NCBI RefSeq assembly: GCF_000187245.1
Contig: NC_027866.1
Coordinates: forward strand, 364,411 to 428,410
DNA length: 64,000 nucleotides
Direction of reading: 5' to 3'
Origin: Ogataea parapolymorpha DL-1
Taxonomy: Eukaryota > Ascomycota > Pichiomycetes > Pichiales > Pichiaceae
Positions within the stretch are counted from its first letter, which is position 1. Each line of letters begins with the position of its first letter. Under the pieces are notes generated by a model. The model was given only the letters and a program-made list of their open reading frames with translations, was not told the origin of the DNA and did no database searches. This document shows positions 1 through 8,513 of this stretch, piece after piece. The position numbers and the translations under genes were made by a program.

Positions 1-1
1 C

Positions 2-538
2 AACTCGACTCTGCGAGTGATCAAGGAGTCGTCGAAATTGGCCGAATTTCTGGAGCTCTGCGAGGAGCCTGAGCCGGCGCGGCCACCGCTCACCAAACGG
101 CTCAGCGAGGCCAGTATTGACCTGCACCGCCTGGAGCATGGGCTGCACGACCAGGGAGACGAGTTCATTGACTCTGTCTTCGATGCCATCACGTCGACGA
201 ACGACATCAACCGCAGCATTTTTGAAGCACGCGAAAACGGCCCGCTCTCGCTCACCACCACCATCAACAAGATCGGCGAGTTCGACCTGTCTGCAGAGCC
301 AGACACCCCGGATGCACTCCGGTACCGGCAGATTCTGAGTCCGTTTAAATTGGACCTTTCCGACCATCAAAAGGACATTATCAAGCATCTCAACAAGCTC
401 CCATGGCGCAAATTTCCGATCTACATCACTAAGACAAACGCCACGCACGCGGCGGCCATTGTCCGACACGACGATCCTGCTTTTGAGGAGGGCAAGGTCG
501 TGGTGAAGCATTTTGTTGAGGAAGTGTTCCAGCACTAG
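2..538 (+). CDS. C-terminal part of a DUF676-type serine lipase/esterase (5' partial)
   Basis: The frame is open to the left edge, so the true start lies outside the window; about 178 codons are visible before TAG at 536-538. The end of the protein (LPWRKFPIYI, then THAAAIVRH, then VVKHFVEEVF) resembles the C-terminus of the fungal Rog1/Lpl1 group of lipid-droplet or phospholipid-acting lipases, where a His in a 'H-x-x-I-V-R' stretch completes the catalytic triad. That would be the His of THAAAIVRH. The nucleophile serine (GxSxG) would lie upstream and is not visible. It converges with KIC1, 64 bp away. Family assignment rests on motif memory only; an unrelated protein is possible. Confidence 0.5.
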   Translation, partial: NSTLRVIKESSKLAEFLELCEEPEPARPPLTKRLSEASIDLHRLEHGLHDQGDEFIDSVFDAITSTNDINRSIFEARENGPLSLTTTINKIGEFDLSAEPDTPDALRYRQILSPFKLDLSDHQKDIIKHLNKLPWRKFPIYITKTNATHAAAIVRHDDPAFEEGKVVVKHFVEEVFQH

Positions 539-602
539 ACGCATTCAGCATTTATAGAGAGTAAATCTATCAGCAACTCCTTGAATGAAAAATCTTCAAT
601 GC

Positions 603-2696
603 TCAATTCGCCTCGCTCAGCTCGGCAATGATGGCCTCCAACACACCGCCAAACTTGCCGACCAGCCCGACAAAACTGTCTACCAACACGTCTTTGTCGC
701 CCGACTCCAGCACACCAGGCGCCACTTCCAACGCAAGACCGTCCATCCTGCTCGCCAAACTCACTTTTTCGTGCTCCTCTGTGTCTCTGGCCCGCTCCTC
801 GAAATACCCCTGCGGCCGCGCAGATTCTGCCGCGTCTCTTTCCGGGGTGGCCCCCAGCTCCATGTTACCCTTCTCGGTGACCGGAGTCATCGCCAGCGGC
901 GCCGTCGAAGCGAGGTTGATATTCACACCAAACTGGTTCAGCGTGTCTGGCGACGCTGCCGCCGTCTTGTCGTCCATCAGCTGTGAGTGCAACATCGGCA
1001 CAGGCATCTGGAGCCGCATCTGCGAGCGCGCGCGCGACAGCGACGCCGGCTCGGGCTTCATCTCCTGGTACTCGTTGTTGCTCAGCGCGGGAGCTGTCTG
1101 AGGGCCAGGAGGAACAGTCTGCGACGGTATCTTACTGTTGATTGGCTGCAGCAGTGGCTGCTGCGACGCCGACGAGGGAAGCGGCTTCATATGTGGCAGC
1201 CGTTGCGGCGACGGCACCAGGCCAGCCTCCTTCAGCCGCTGTGGCGACGGCGTCCTGTTGCCCAGACTCGATAGTCCCGTGCTGGAAGCTCCTATGCGCC
1301 GAACGGCAGGCTCCTCAGCCTGCGCGGGGGTTGACGGCGACTCCTGACGCGACACGGTCGGCGCTCTCTGCCGCTTTTCCTGTGCAGCCGTCTCTGGAAG
1401 CGTGTCCAGACTAGGGATCTCTATAGGCACATTGGGGACCGCAGACACCTCTGCGGCCGGCGACGATGGTGTCTCGTCGGACTCGTCCTGCTCAAACAGC
1501 TTGAGCAGCGATTTTGGGGCGGTGGTGCTGGTCGCAGCGGCCGACTTTGCTGTGTTTCGCAGCGTTGTTGCCGCCGTCGACTGCGTCGCAACACGCATCG
1601 TCGTCTGCATTGTCGTTTGCATCGTTCCTAGTCGGAACGTCGGGTTGATCGTGTAGTCGTCTGTGTCCTGTGGCACGAACGAGTACGGCGACGGGGCCTC
1701 GACCGGCGGCACATTTTCCTCACTGATCTCGTTCTCTATCATGTACTCTGCGCTTTTTAACGAATTAAAGTCCCATTTGACTTCACTCTCCTCGCTGATG
1801 CTCTCAGCATCCTCGTAATAGACCGACTCGCGCGAGGGCCGAGAGTCGCGCCACAGTAGGTACCTGCTGATCACCTCCTTAAGCGACGCGGTCGGCACCG
1901 CCCTGTACGCCTTAACCAGCTTTGATTTCTGCAATTCCTCGGCCGATGGCCTCAGTTCCGGCTTTTCTTCCAAACAGATTGCCACCTGGTCCTTCAAATT
2001 CGCCGAGAACTGTCTTCCCTCGAGTCTCGGCGGCTCGTGCTGTGTCAGCAGTTGCATCGCACGCATCGCGTCCTTGTCGCTATATGGCGGGTTTCCCGTC
2101 GCCATTTCGTAGATCGTGATTCCCAAAGACCATATATCTGCCTTCTCGTTGTAGTCGGCACCCTCCATGATCACCTCCGGCGCCATCCAGTACGGCGTTC
2201 CGACCATAGTCGTTCTTTTCATCGCCGAGGTGGTTAGCTGGCCAGCGACTCCAAAGTCGCACAGCTGCACCTTACCATCCTTCTGGATCAAAATATTGGC
2301 CGCCTTGATGTCTCTGTGGATTACGCCGTGTTGATGGATGAACTGCAGCGCAAGCAACACTTCTCGCACAATGACACTGATATATCTCTCCTCCAGAGGC
2401 CCCGGACGAAGTAAAGTCCGCACCGATCCACCCGCACAGTAGTCCATAATGATCCACAGCTTGTGCCCGTGCAAATACGAGCCGTAGTATCGCGTCACAT
2501 TGGGCACAGACTTGAGCTGCGACAGGAACTGGATCTCTTGTTGCACATCCTTCACCTCCTCCTCAGGCGTGTCGAGATTGAGGATCTTGATTGCAACGAG
2601 CTCCTTGGTGTCGAGCCGTAAACCCTTGTAGACGGTGCCAAACTTGCCGCGCCCTATGACCTCTAGCTTCTTGAACTGCGAGGTGGTGTCGGACAT
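603..2696 (-). CDS. KIC1: Kic1-type Ste20/GCK-family protein kinase (RAM network)
   Basis: 697 residues from the ATG at 2696; the frame runs further upstream, but only to a TTG. The kinase domain is N-terminal (about 9-260) and complete: glycine loop GRGKFG at 15-20, Lys37 in VAIK, HRDIKAANI catalytic loop, DFG, and a GTPYWMAPEV activation segment. Behind it comes the KWDFNSL/EYMIEN patch also present in S. cerevisiae Kic1, then a long Ser/Thr/Pro-rich tail. In S. cerevisiae Kic1 works with Hym1 upstream of the NDR kinase Cbk1, controlling cell separation and polarised growth through Ace2; an ACE2-type gene lies 18 kb away in this window. Divergent from MRP51, with 117 bp between start codons. 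Confidence 0.9.
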   Translation of the reverse strand: MSDTTSQFKKLEVIGRGKFGTVYKGLRLDTKELVAIKILNLDTPEEEVKDVQQEIQFLSQLKSVPNVTRYYGSYLHGHKLWIIMDYCAGGSVRTLLRPGPLEERYISVIVREVLLALQFIHQHGVIHRDIKAANILIQKDGKVQLCDFGVAGQLTTSAMKRTTMVGTPYWMAPEVIMEGADYNEKADIWSLGITIYEMATGNPPYSDKDAMRAMQLLTQHEPPRLEGRQFSANLKDQVAICLEEKPELRPSAEELQKSKLVKAYRAVPTASLKEVISRYLLWRDSRPSRESVYYEDAESISEESEVKWDFNSLKSAEYMIENEISEENVPPVEAPSPYSFVPQDTDDYTINPTFRLGTMQTTMQTTMRVATQSTAATTLRNTAKSAAATSTTAPKSLLKLFEQDESDETPSSPAAEVSAVPNVPIEIPSLDTLPETAAQEKRQRAPTVSRQESPSTPAQAEEPAVRRIGASSTGLSSLGNRTPSPQRLKEAGLVPSPQRLPHMKPLPSSASQQPLLQPINSKIPSQTVPPGPQTAPALSNNEYQEMKPEPASLSRARSQMRLQMPVPMLHSQLMDDKTAAASPDTLNQFGVNINLASTAPLAMTPVTEKGNMELGATPERDAAESARPQGYFEERARDTEEHEKVSLASRMDGLALEVAPGVLESGDKDVLVDSFVGLVGKFGGVLEAIIAELSEAN

Positions 2697-2813
2697 TACA
2701 AACAAAATAGAATCAGATTTCCTTTTTAGACGCGTCGATGGGGGGACGCAGGGCAGGGCTTCAAACTCGTCTCGAAGACTCAAAATTGACGAAAAAATAA
2801 ATTAATTCACTTA

Positions 2814-3890
2814 ATGTCCGACCTAGCACGGCTTTTCCGCACAACCAGAATCGCACAGCTGCCCAGACAGCTGGGTGAGCTGGGTGCCGACAGATCGGCC
2901 ACGTTTCCGACGCACCAGGTGATTGAGTCTCCGCCGTCGTCGTTCGCCAGAAGAGATTTTGGTCTCAAGATGAGAATCCCAACGAAAATCAAGTCAAAGT
3001 ATATTGTCGTTAACAATCTCGACAACAAGTACGGCTTGCCAGACTTTGAACCGCTTGGGGGCTTTGCATTCAAAAAGAAGAAATTCCAAGAGTTCGGGAT
3101 CCCTATTTCTGTGAGAAACCCTACGATGACCACCAAAACCAGCTCCAACCCGCTCTTTCCAGGCCACGATCCGCGGGACGGCCACAACTCGGTCGCCGTG
3201 GCCTTGGGATTGAAGGTCCAGCGTCCATCTTCGCTTGAATTTGCAACCAACAAAAAGTACCTTAGAACGTTGAGAAGACCGTTCATGGAGTGGCTGGCCC
3301 TTAAGTATCCAGAGAAAATTGCCCAGGCCGATCTTTCGAACGAGATTGTGGAGTTTTTGGAGACCAGAAAAGTCGACGAGGCCAAGCTGAACAAGAAAAA
3401 ATACCAATTTCCGACTCTGTACCGCGAACAGCTCTCGGGAACTGCTGGACTCTCGTACAACCTGAAGGGCAGACTTTTCCAGACACCGAACGGTGTGCAG
3501 TCTGCAAGGGTGCTTCCTGGAAGATACATCAGCGCGCGGTCCACCGGCAGTCGGTTTGCATTAGGAGGATTCATTGGAAATTCCGTCACCTCTGGTCTCC
3601 ATGTGAAATATCTTAACAAGCTTGCCGATGTTCGCAGGCCGTTAGACGCAGAGGGCAGATACGCAAGAGAGTTTACTATTCCATTAATTCCAAAGGCCGC
3701 ACACTTGAATTTGGTGAAGAAAAGATTCGATTTCGAGGTCGAGCCGGTCAAGGACCAGGACACATCTAAAAAGGGCGGGTTCAGCACCGTCAAACGCTTC
3801 TCTCCAAGATCCCCGATTGGAGGACCCGACAAGAGTCAGCTGGTGCTGTCGTCGCTGCTGGGTCTTCTCGAAACCGTTGGAAAGAAGTAA
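2814..3890 (+). CDS. MRP51: Mitochondrial small ribosomal subunit protein Mrp51 (bS1m)
   Basis: 358 residues, close to the 344 of S. cerevisiae Mrp51. The N-terminus (basic, Ser/Thr-containing, followed by HQVIESPPSS, RRDFGLK and IKSKYIVVNNLD) matches the family pattern 'HQVIQSFPSA-RQDWGLK-PYIVVNELD'. Mrp51 belongs to the mitochondrial 37S subunit and is needed for translation of mitochondrial mRNAs through their 5' leaders. A mitochondrial location fits the arginine-rich first 25 residues. Convergent with MRM1, itself a mitochondrial rRNA methyltransferase, 35 bp downstream. Confidence 0.88.
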   Translation: MSDLARLFRTTRIAQLPRQLGELGADRSATFPTHQVIESPPSSFARRDFGLKMRIPTKIKSKYIVVNNLDNKYGLPDFEPLGGFAFKKKKFQEFGIPISVRNPTMTTKTSSNPLFPGHDPRDGHNSVAVALGLKVQRPSSLEFATNKKYLRTLRRPFMEWLALKYPEKIAQADLSNEIVEFLETRKVDEAKLNKKKYQFPTLYREQLSGTAGLSYNLKGRLFQTPNGVQSARVLPGRYISARSTGSRFALGGFIGNSVTSGLHVKYLNKLADVRRPLDAEGRYAREFTIPLIPKAAHLNLVKKRFDFEVEPVKDQDTSKKGGFSTVKRFSPRSPIGGPDKSQLVLSSLLGLLETVGKK

Positions 3891-3925
3891 CTGTATATAA
3901 TGCAATACTAAAACTATTTACATGA

Positions 3926-5062
3926 TTAAAATTTCGAGAGCAACAGTGCCGTGGCGACGCTGGCATTCAGCGAATCCACAGATTCGTCCAAATCTGCTCT
4001 GCCACTGTTCACAGACACCAGAAAATCGCTGCGTTGCAATAGCGACGTCCTGATACCCTGGCCTTCAGACCCGACAACCAGCATGCAAGGCCCGTTCTGT
4101 AGCTGTCCTTTCAAAGTGTCGGCGTCGATCTGTTTGCTGCCCATCCGGCCGGATTCGCTTGGTGCCACAGAGGAGATGATAGTCCACCCGTTGGAGCGCG
4201 ACTCCTCGAAAAATCGGAGCGGTTTTTGGGACGAGTAGATCGGCAGGAATTCAAGAGCTCCAGACGAGGTTTTCGACACCACAGGCGACAACGGAGCACA
4301 GTTGCGCTCCGAGACGACAATGCAGTCCACCCCCAGAAAATAGGCAGATCTGAGAATCGCGCCCATGTTGTGCGGGTCAGATATTTCGTCAATGTACAGT
4401 GCCAACGGGTATCGTTCGGCAGCAGTGGACGAAACGCTACTCTCGGTCGCTCCCACGTGTTCTTTGGTGACTGTGAATTTTCCAATTTCGCTGGCCGCCA
4501 AACAACGTAGCTGCTCCACTTCGATTGGCTTGGTTTCAACGACGATCCCGTTGTGGACGCCATTATTTGTCATGAGATTCAAATCATGCTTCCCGTACTC
4601 GCTTTTCACCGGAAGCTCCAGTTCGCGGGCCAGCGCCAAGATCTCTGCCAGCTTAGGAGTGGACTTGGGGTTGTGGAGATACAGAGTACCAAAACTCTCG
4701 CGCTGCTGCGCTTTAAGGGCGGCAAGAACAGGATTAGTGCCGTACAGGTACTCCACCAGCGGGTTCAGCTTCAGTTGCGAGATCGTCTTTCTGAGGGCCT
4801 GCGAACGCGTGAACTCGGGTTTTTCGTCCCTTTGGGGCTCGCGCTTTTTCTGCTTCGCGTGGTGATGGGCATGCTTGCGCTTGAACCACGATTCTTTGTC
4901 CTCTCTGTCTCTTTCCCACGCCTTCACCCTTCTGTGCACGGGGAAATTTCGATCAAATGTAACGGCCCCTTTGTTGTGGGCCTTATCAGACTTAAAAGGA
5001 GCAACAGGGCCGTTTAGCGACCTCAAACTCGCGCCAAATAATCGGACATTCGACACTCTCAT
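3926..5062 (-). CDS. MRM1: Mitochondrial 21S rRNA 2'-O-ribose methyltransferase (SpoU family)
   Basis: 378 residues. A basic N-terminal region of about 90 residues (probable presequence plus an RNA-binding stretch rich in K, R and H) precedes a SpoU/TrmH fold: substrate-binding part with LYGTNPVLAAL, then the knotted SAM domain with DPHNMGAILRSA (motif 1), VVGSEGQGI (motif 2) and SLNASVATALLL (motif 3). The Arg of ILRSA is the expected catalytic residue. In S. cerevisiae Mrm1/Pet56 methylates a conserved guanosine of the peptidyl-transferase loop of 21S rRNA. Start codons of MRM1 and BOR1 lie 85 bp apart around a T19 tract. Confidence 0.9.
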   Translation of the reverse strand: MRVSNVRLFGASLRSLNGPVAPFKSDKAHNKGAVTFDRNFPVHRRVKAWERDREDKESWFKRKHAHHHAKQKKREPQRDEKPEFTRSQALRKTISQLKLNPLVEYLYGTNPVLAALKAQQRESFGTLYLHNPKSTPKLAEILALARELELPVKSEYGKHDLNLMTNNGVHNGIVVETKPIEVEQLRCLAASEIGKFTVTKEHVGATESSVSSTAAERYPLALYIDEISDPHNMGAILRSAYFLGVDCIVVSERNCAPLSPVVSKTSSGALEFLPIYSSQKPLRFFEESRSNGWTIISSVAPSESGRMGSKQIDADTLKGQLQNGPCMLVVGSEGQGIRTSLLQRSDFLVSVNSGRADLDESVDSLNASVATALLLSKF

Positions 5063-5088
5063 TTAAAAAATTTAATTCACTTTTGTTA

Positions 5089-5107
5089 TTTTTTTTTTTT
5101 TTTTTTT
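5089..5107 (+). repeat. poly(dT) tract in the MRM1-BOR1 divergent promoter
   Basis: Nineteen consecutive T residues in the 85-bp spacer between the two divergent start codons. Long poly(dA:dT) tracts disfavour nucleosomes in yeasts, so it is a plausible shared promoter element; that role is inferred. Confidence 0.6.
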
Positions 5108-5142
5108 GTATTGTTTTAGGCTTATCAATTAGCTCCATATTT

Positions 5143-5151
5143 ATGCCATGA
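5143..5151 (+). promoter_or_regulatory. two-codon uORF (ATG CCA TGA) overlapping the BOR1 start codon
   Basis: An upstream ATG at 5143 reads Met-Pro-stop, and its TGA (5149-5151) overlaps the BOR1 ATG at 5148-5150. The upstream ATG has T at -3 (weak context); the BOR1 ATG has G at -3. Any transcript starting before 5143 carries it. A translational effect is inferred. Confidence 0.55.
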
Positions 5152-6710
5152 GCCAATTTGTGCCCGGTCGTGGCATATATACGGATATCAAAACACGACT
5201 TATTCCGTACTATGCCTCAGACATCACAGATGGCTTCACATACCGCGTCATACCGGCCGCAGTGTACATCTTTTTCACCAATCTTTTACCAGCCATGGCC
5301 TTCGCACAGGACATGTATGACCACGCAAATAGGTCGTACGGCACCAACGAGGTGCTGCTTTCCTCTGCAATGGCTGGCATAATTTTTGGCCTTTTTTCAG
5401 GCACTCCTCTGTGCATTGTTGGAGTGACTGGCCCGATATCCATCTTCAACTACACAGTCTACAACCTGATGGAGCCTCGAGGGACGCCTTATTTCCAATT
5501 CATGTGCTGGATCTGTCTGTGGAGCATGGTTTTGCATTTCATGGTGGCCATCACCAACAGTGTCAATTTCATGCGCTATGTCACCAAATACAGCTGTATC
5601 TCTTTCGGTCTGTTTATTAATATCGTCTATATCCAGAAAGGAATCCAGATCCTGACACACCAATTCGCAATCAGAGACGATTCGAGCGGTTTCGCGTCGA
5701 TAGTCGTGGCTCTCGTGATGGCCTTGTTTGGCCTTGCTGCACACTTTTTTGGCACTAAGTCGCACTACGTTCACCCGCTTTTCCGCAAGTTTGTGAAAGA
5801 CTACGGTACCCCACTCAGCGTAGTGTTTTTCACAGGATTTATCCATTTTGGAGGCCGTCTAAAATACGTCGATTTCGCCAGGCTGCCAATCACTCGCTCG
5901 TTTCGTCCTACGTCGCCAGACCGGCCTGAAAGTTGGTACATTCCCTTCTGGCAAGATATATCCGTTGGCGATGTGTTTCTGGCACTGCCTTTTGGCATTT
6001 TGCTTACCATATTGTTCTACTTCGATCATAATGTTTCTTCTTTGATGTGTCAATCAGACGAATTTCCATTGAAAAAACCAAGCTCATTCCACTACGACTT
6101 TATGTTGCTGGGGATCACCACAGGAATTTCTGGAATCTTAGGAATACCGGCCCCGAACGGCCTCATTCCTCAGGCTCCCTTGCACACAGAGGCGCTCTGT
6201 GTCCATGAGCACGATTATGCTACCGGTAAAGACAGGGTGGTTCGAGTGGTCGAACAACGGCTCAGCAATATAATACAGGGACTGCTGACACTGGTATTGA
6301 TGACTAGACCCTTTCTGGTGGTTTTAGGCCAGATCCCCCAGGCAGTTCTCGCCGGATTGTTCTTCATCATGGCGATTGGAGCCTTGAATGAGAATGAGGT
6401 TGTGCAAAAACTCCGGTTTCTTTTCACAGATCCTGCCTCAAGGGAAAACATGGGTTTTCCCCGCCACTACTTTCTGCTCCAGCGGAAATGGTTTCTCATT
6501 TTTCTGGCTTTGCAACTGGCAGCTTTTGGCTTCGAGTTCGGTATCACGTGCACAAAGGGCGCTATAGGGTTTCCTGGCGTCCTAATGTTCTTCATGATTC
6601 TGGCAATCTACTTTCCGACCTTTATTCCGCAGGACCAGCTGAGAATGCTTGATTCGCAGGCTGCGGACGACCTAATTTTGAAAAGCCTTAAATTCGAGAA
6701 AAATGAATAG
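5148..6710 (+). CDS. BOR1: Bor1-type borate efflux transporter (SLC4/anion exchanger family)
   Basis: 520 residues (S. cerevisiae Bor1: 576) with about 10-14 hydrophobic spans. Family landmarks are visible: the N-terminal YASDITDGFTYRVIPA, FTNLLPAMAFAQDM, the SGTPLCIVGVTGPISIFN half-helix region and the GIPAPNGLIPQAPLHTEAL loop. These are typical of plant and fungal Bor1 proteins, which export borate across the plasma membrane, and of the wider SLC4 fold. The ATG at 5148 is preceded by a two-codon uORF. PER1 follows on the same strand after only 27 bp, so its promoter must lie inside BOR1 or the two are co-transcribed. Confidence 0.9.
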   Translation: MSQFVPGRGIYTDIKTRLIPYYASDITDGFTYRVIPAAVYIFFTNLLPAMAFAQDMYDHANRSYGTNEVLLSSAMAGIIFGLFSGTPLCIVGVTGPISIFNYTVYNLMEPRGTPYFQFMCWICLWSMVLHFMVAITNSVNFMRYVTKYSCISFGLFINIVYIQKGIQILTHQFAIRDDSSGFASIVVALVMALFGLAAHFFGTKSHYVHPLFRKFVKDYGTPLSVVFFTGFIHFGGRLKYVDFARLPITRSFRPTSPDRPESWYIPFWQDISVGDVFLALPFGILLTILFYFDHNVSSLMCQSDEFPLKKPSSFHYDFMLLGITTGISGILGIPAPNGLIPQAPLHTEALCVHEHDYATGKDRVVRVVEQRLSNIIQGLLTLVLMTRPFLVVLGQIPQAVLAGLFFIMAIGALNENEVVQKLRFLFTDPASRENMGFPRHYFLLQRKWFLIFLALQLAAFGFEFGITCTKGAIGFPGVLMFFMILAIYFPTFIPQDQLRMLDSQAADDLILKSLKFEKNE

Positions 6711-6737
6711 ATTCGGTTTCTATTAATAATTTATTTC

Positions 6738-7808
6738 ATGATAATTCTCATATACCTATTATTATTGTCGCCGGTGAGGGCTTCCTTGGGCGATGACTTG
6801 CCTGAATTCCAAACGTGTGTGAAAAAGTGCGATATTTTGACCTGCAATGGCATCTCAAAATACTCTGATGTCTCAGAGAAAGAGCTTCTGCGTTGGAAGT
6901 CTCAACAGCAGAAATACCACATGTTCCAGGAACTGCCGCTCTCGTGGGACTTGCGACTCATCGGCTGGGACTGTTTTCCTAATTGCGACTACCAATGCCA
7001 GCGAATAGTCACCAAGGACCGTCAAAGCAAGAATCTCGAGGTCTACCAGTTTCATGGAAAATGGCCGTTTGTTCGTGTCTTCGGAATCCAGGAGTTTTTC
7101 AGCACCATATTCAGCATTGGGAACTGGTTTCCTCACTATTGGGGAGCAAAGATGATATGGAACCAATGTGGGAAGGAGATGAGAGCAGGAAACACGCATT
7201 TCGTCAAGCTATACACGGCATACATGGTCGTAGCTGTCGTGGCGATGTGCGCTTGGTTTTTTTCTACATTGTTCCATCTGAGAGACACATGGAACCGAGA
7301 GCGACTGGACTATTTTTTTGCCGGAGCCACCGTGCTGTCTGGCTTCTACGCGATCGTCGTTCGTGTGTTCAAACTCTATCTTCCAAAAAACGATCTCAAA
7401 CGCCAGGTTCTCGCAGCTGGCACGCTCCTTGCATACTTCCTCCATGTTGGTAGGCTTCTGAGTGACTGGTCGTACACTTACAACATGCAAGCTAACGTGG
7501 CCTGCGGACTACTTCAGAATGTGTTGTGGATTTACCATTCCATCAACTGTTTCAACAGATCCAGACGCTCTGTGTCGCTGAGAAGTGACCTCCTGAATAA
7601 AGAGATCAACTGGACGCTCACGCCGCTGGTTCTGGTTGTGAGCGTGAGTGCAGGCATGTCTTTTGAGCTCTTTGATTTTCCGCCTCTCTTCGATCTTCTC
7701 GATGCACATGCTCTGTGGCATTTCGCCACTATTTGGCCAGCCCTGTACTGGTACTCCTATATGATCAAGGATGTGGAAGAGGGTCTGAAAGACAGGAAGT
7801 ACGAATGA
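6738..7808 (+). CDS. PER1: Per1/PGAP3-type GPI-anchor lipid-remodelling protein of the ER
   Basis: 356 residues. A cleavable-looking signal peptide (first ~16 residues, MIILIYLLLLSPVRAS) precedes a cysteine-rich luminal region (CVKKCD, C-N-G, WDCFPNCDYQCQ) and seven hydrophobic spans, the standard Per1 layout. Landmarks such as QFHGKWPFVRVFG and FSIGNWFPHYWG are characteristic. Per1/PGAP3 acts on the sn-2 acyl chain of the GPI lipid during remodelling, which affects sorting of GPI proteins; the TOS1 product in this window is a predicted GPI protein. The start is the first ATG after the BOR1 stop. Confidence 0.92.
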   Translation: MIILIYLLLLSPVRASLGDDLPEFQTCVKKCDILTCNGISKYSDVSEKELLRWKSQQQKYHMFQELPLSWDLRLIGWDCFPNCDYQCQRIVTKDRQSKNLEVYQFHGKWPFVRVFGIQEFFSTIFSIGNWFPHYWGAKMIWNQCGKEMRAGNTHFVKLYTAYMVVAVVAMCAWFFSTLFHLRDTWNRERLDYFFAGATVLSGFYAIVVRVFKLYLPKNDLKRQVLAAGTLLAYFLHVGRLLSDWSYTYNMQANVACGLLQNVLWIYHSINCFNRSRRSVSLRSDLLNKEINWTLTPLVLVVSVSAGMSFELFDFPPLFDLLDAHALWHFATIWPALYWYSYMIKDVEEGLKDRKYE

Positions 7809-7911
7809 TGTAGACTACACCACTAAATTAAGACTTTTTAAGTGCGACTTAATTTTTTGTCGTAAATTATGTTATTCTTAATTAAATTCAATATATTTTA
7901 ATATTCCACCC

Positions 7912-8367
7912 ATGTCTTCGTTTAATCAGATCGACCCATCAGCACAATATTCTCTACGATGTCCGTTCTGCCGCTGTAAAATCATCTCTTTAACACCTGC
8001 GAAGCCCCGGTACGCTTCTATATCACCAATATCCACGGAATTCGCATTTGTCGACCTTTCTCCTTCATTAGAGATCAGCTCTCATAAACCTGACCACAAC
8101 GATATTTTCTTCCATGTGGGCTCAATGTGGGACTTTGATAACATCGGAGTGAGTAGACCGTCGTCGGAGATAGCCGTTGAAATGGAGAATCTGGAGAATA
8201 AGGACAGGATGGTGCTGCAAATAGCAAGATTTTTAACGTGTGCAGACTGCGATAAAGGACCACTCGGTTTTGCAGCACGGCACAGATCTGCACCACCAGA
8301 CAAACCAGAAAACGGAGAAAATCTGATCTACTTCCTTCGTGGAGGATCGTGTCTCTACGATAGTTAA
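7912..8367 (+). CDS. DSS4: Dss4/Mss4-type Rab guanine-nucleotide release factor
   Basis: 151 residues, near the 143 of S. cerevisiae Dss4. Two zinc-binding CxxC pairs are present: RCPFCRCKI near the N-terminus and TCADCDKGPLGF about residue 105-115. The CADC-x-GPLG stretch is the signature of the Mss4/Dss4 fold. In S. cerevisiae the protein binds nucleotide-free Sec4 and releases GDP, helping late secretory vesicle traffic. Preceded by a 103-bp AT-rich spacer after PER1. Convergent with ACO1. Confidence 0.85.
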   Translation: MSSFNQIDPSAQYSLRCPFCRCKIISLTPAKPRYASISPISTEFAFVDLSPSLEISSHKPDHNDIFFHVGSMWDFDNIGVSRPSSEIAVEMENLENKDRMVLQIARFLTCADCDKGPLGFAARHRSAPPDKPENGENLIYFLRGGSCLYDS

Positions 8368-8513
8368 TAATACGAGAATAAGTATTTTCACACAATCAAT
8401 ATAATGGATAGGTAATAAATAAACTTGTGAAACCAAACAGCTAGGCTCGCCGAAACTTACCACCCTTCTATTAAGTAAACGTCACCAGCTTCGACAGCAT
8501 CCGATTTCAGTCC

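Noticed and set aside
2696..2783. N-terminal extension of KIC1 (29 codons)
   Set aside because: Begins at TTG; the ATG at 2696 directly precedes the kinase domain as in relatives.
5089..5107. T19 tract as a polymerase III terminator of a hidden RNA gene
   Set aside because: No A/B box pair or cloverleaf is found upstream on either strand; a promoter poly(dT) role is simpler.
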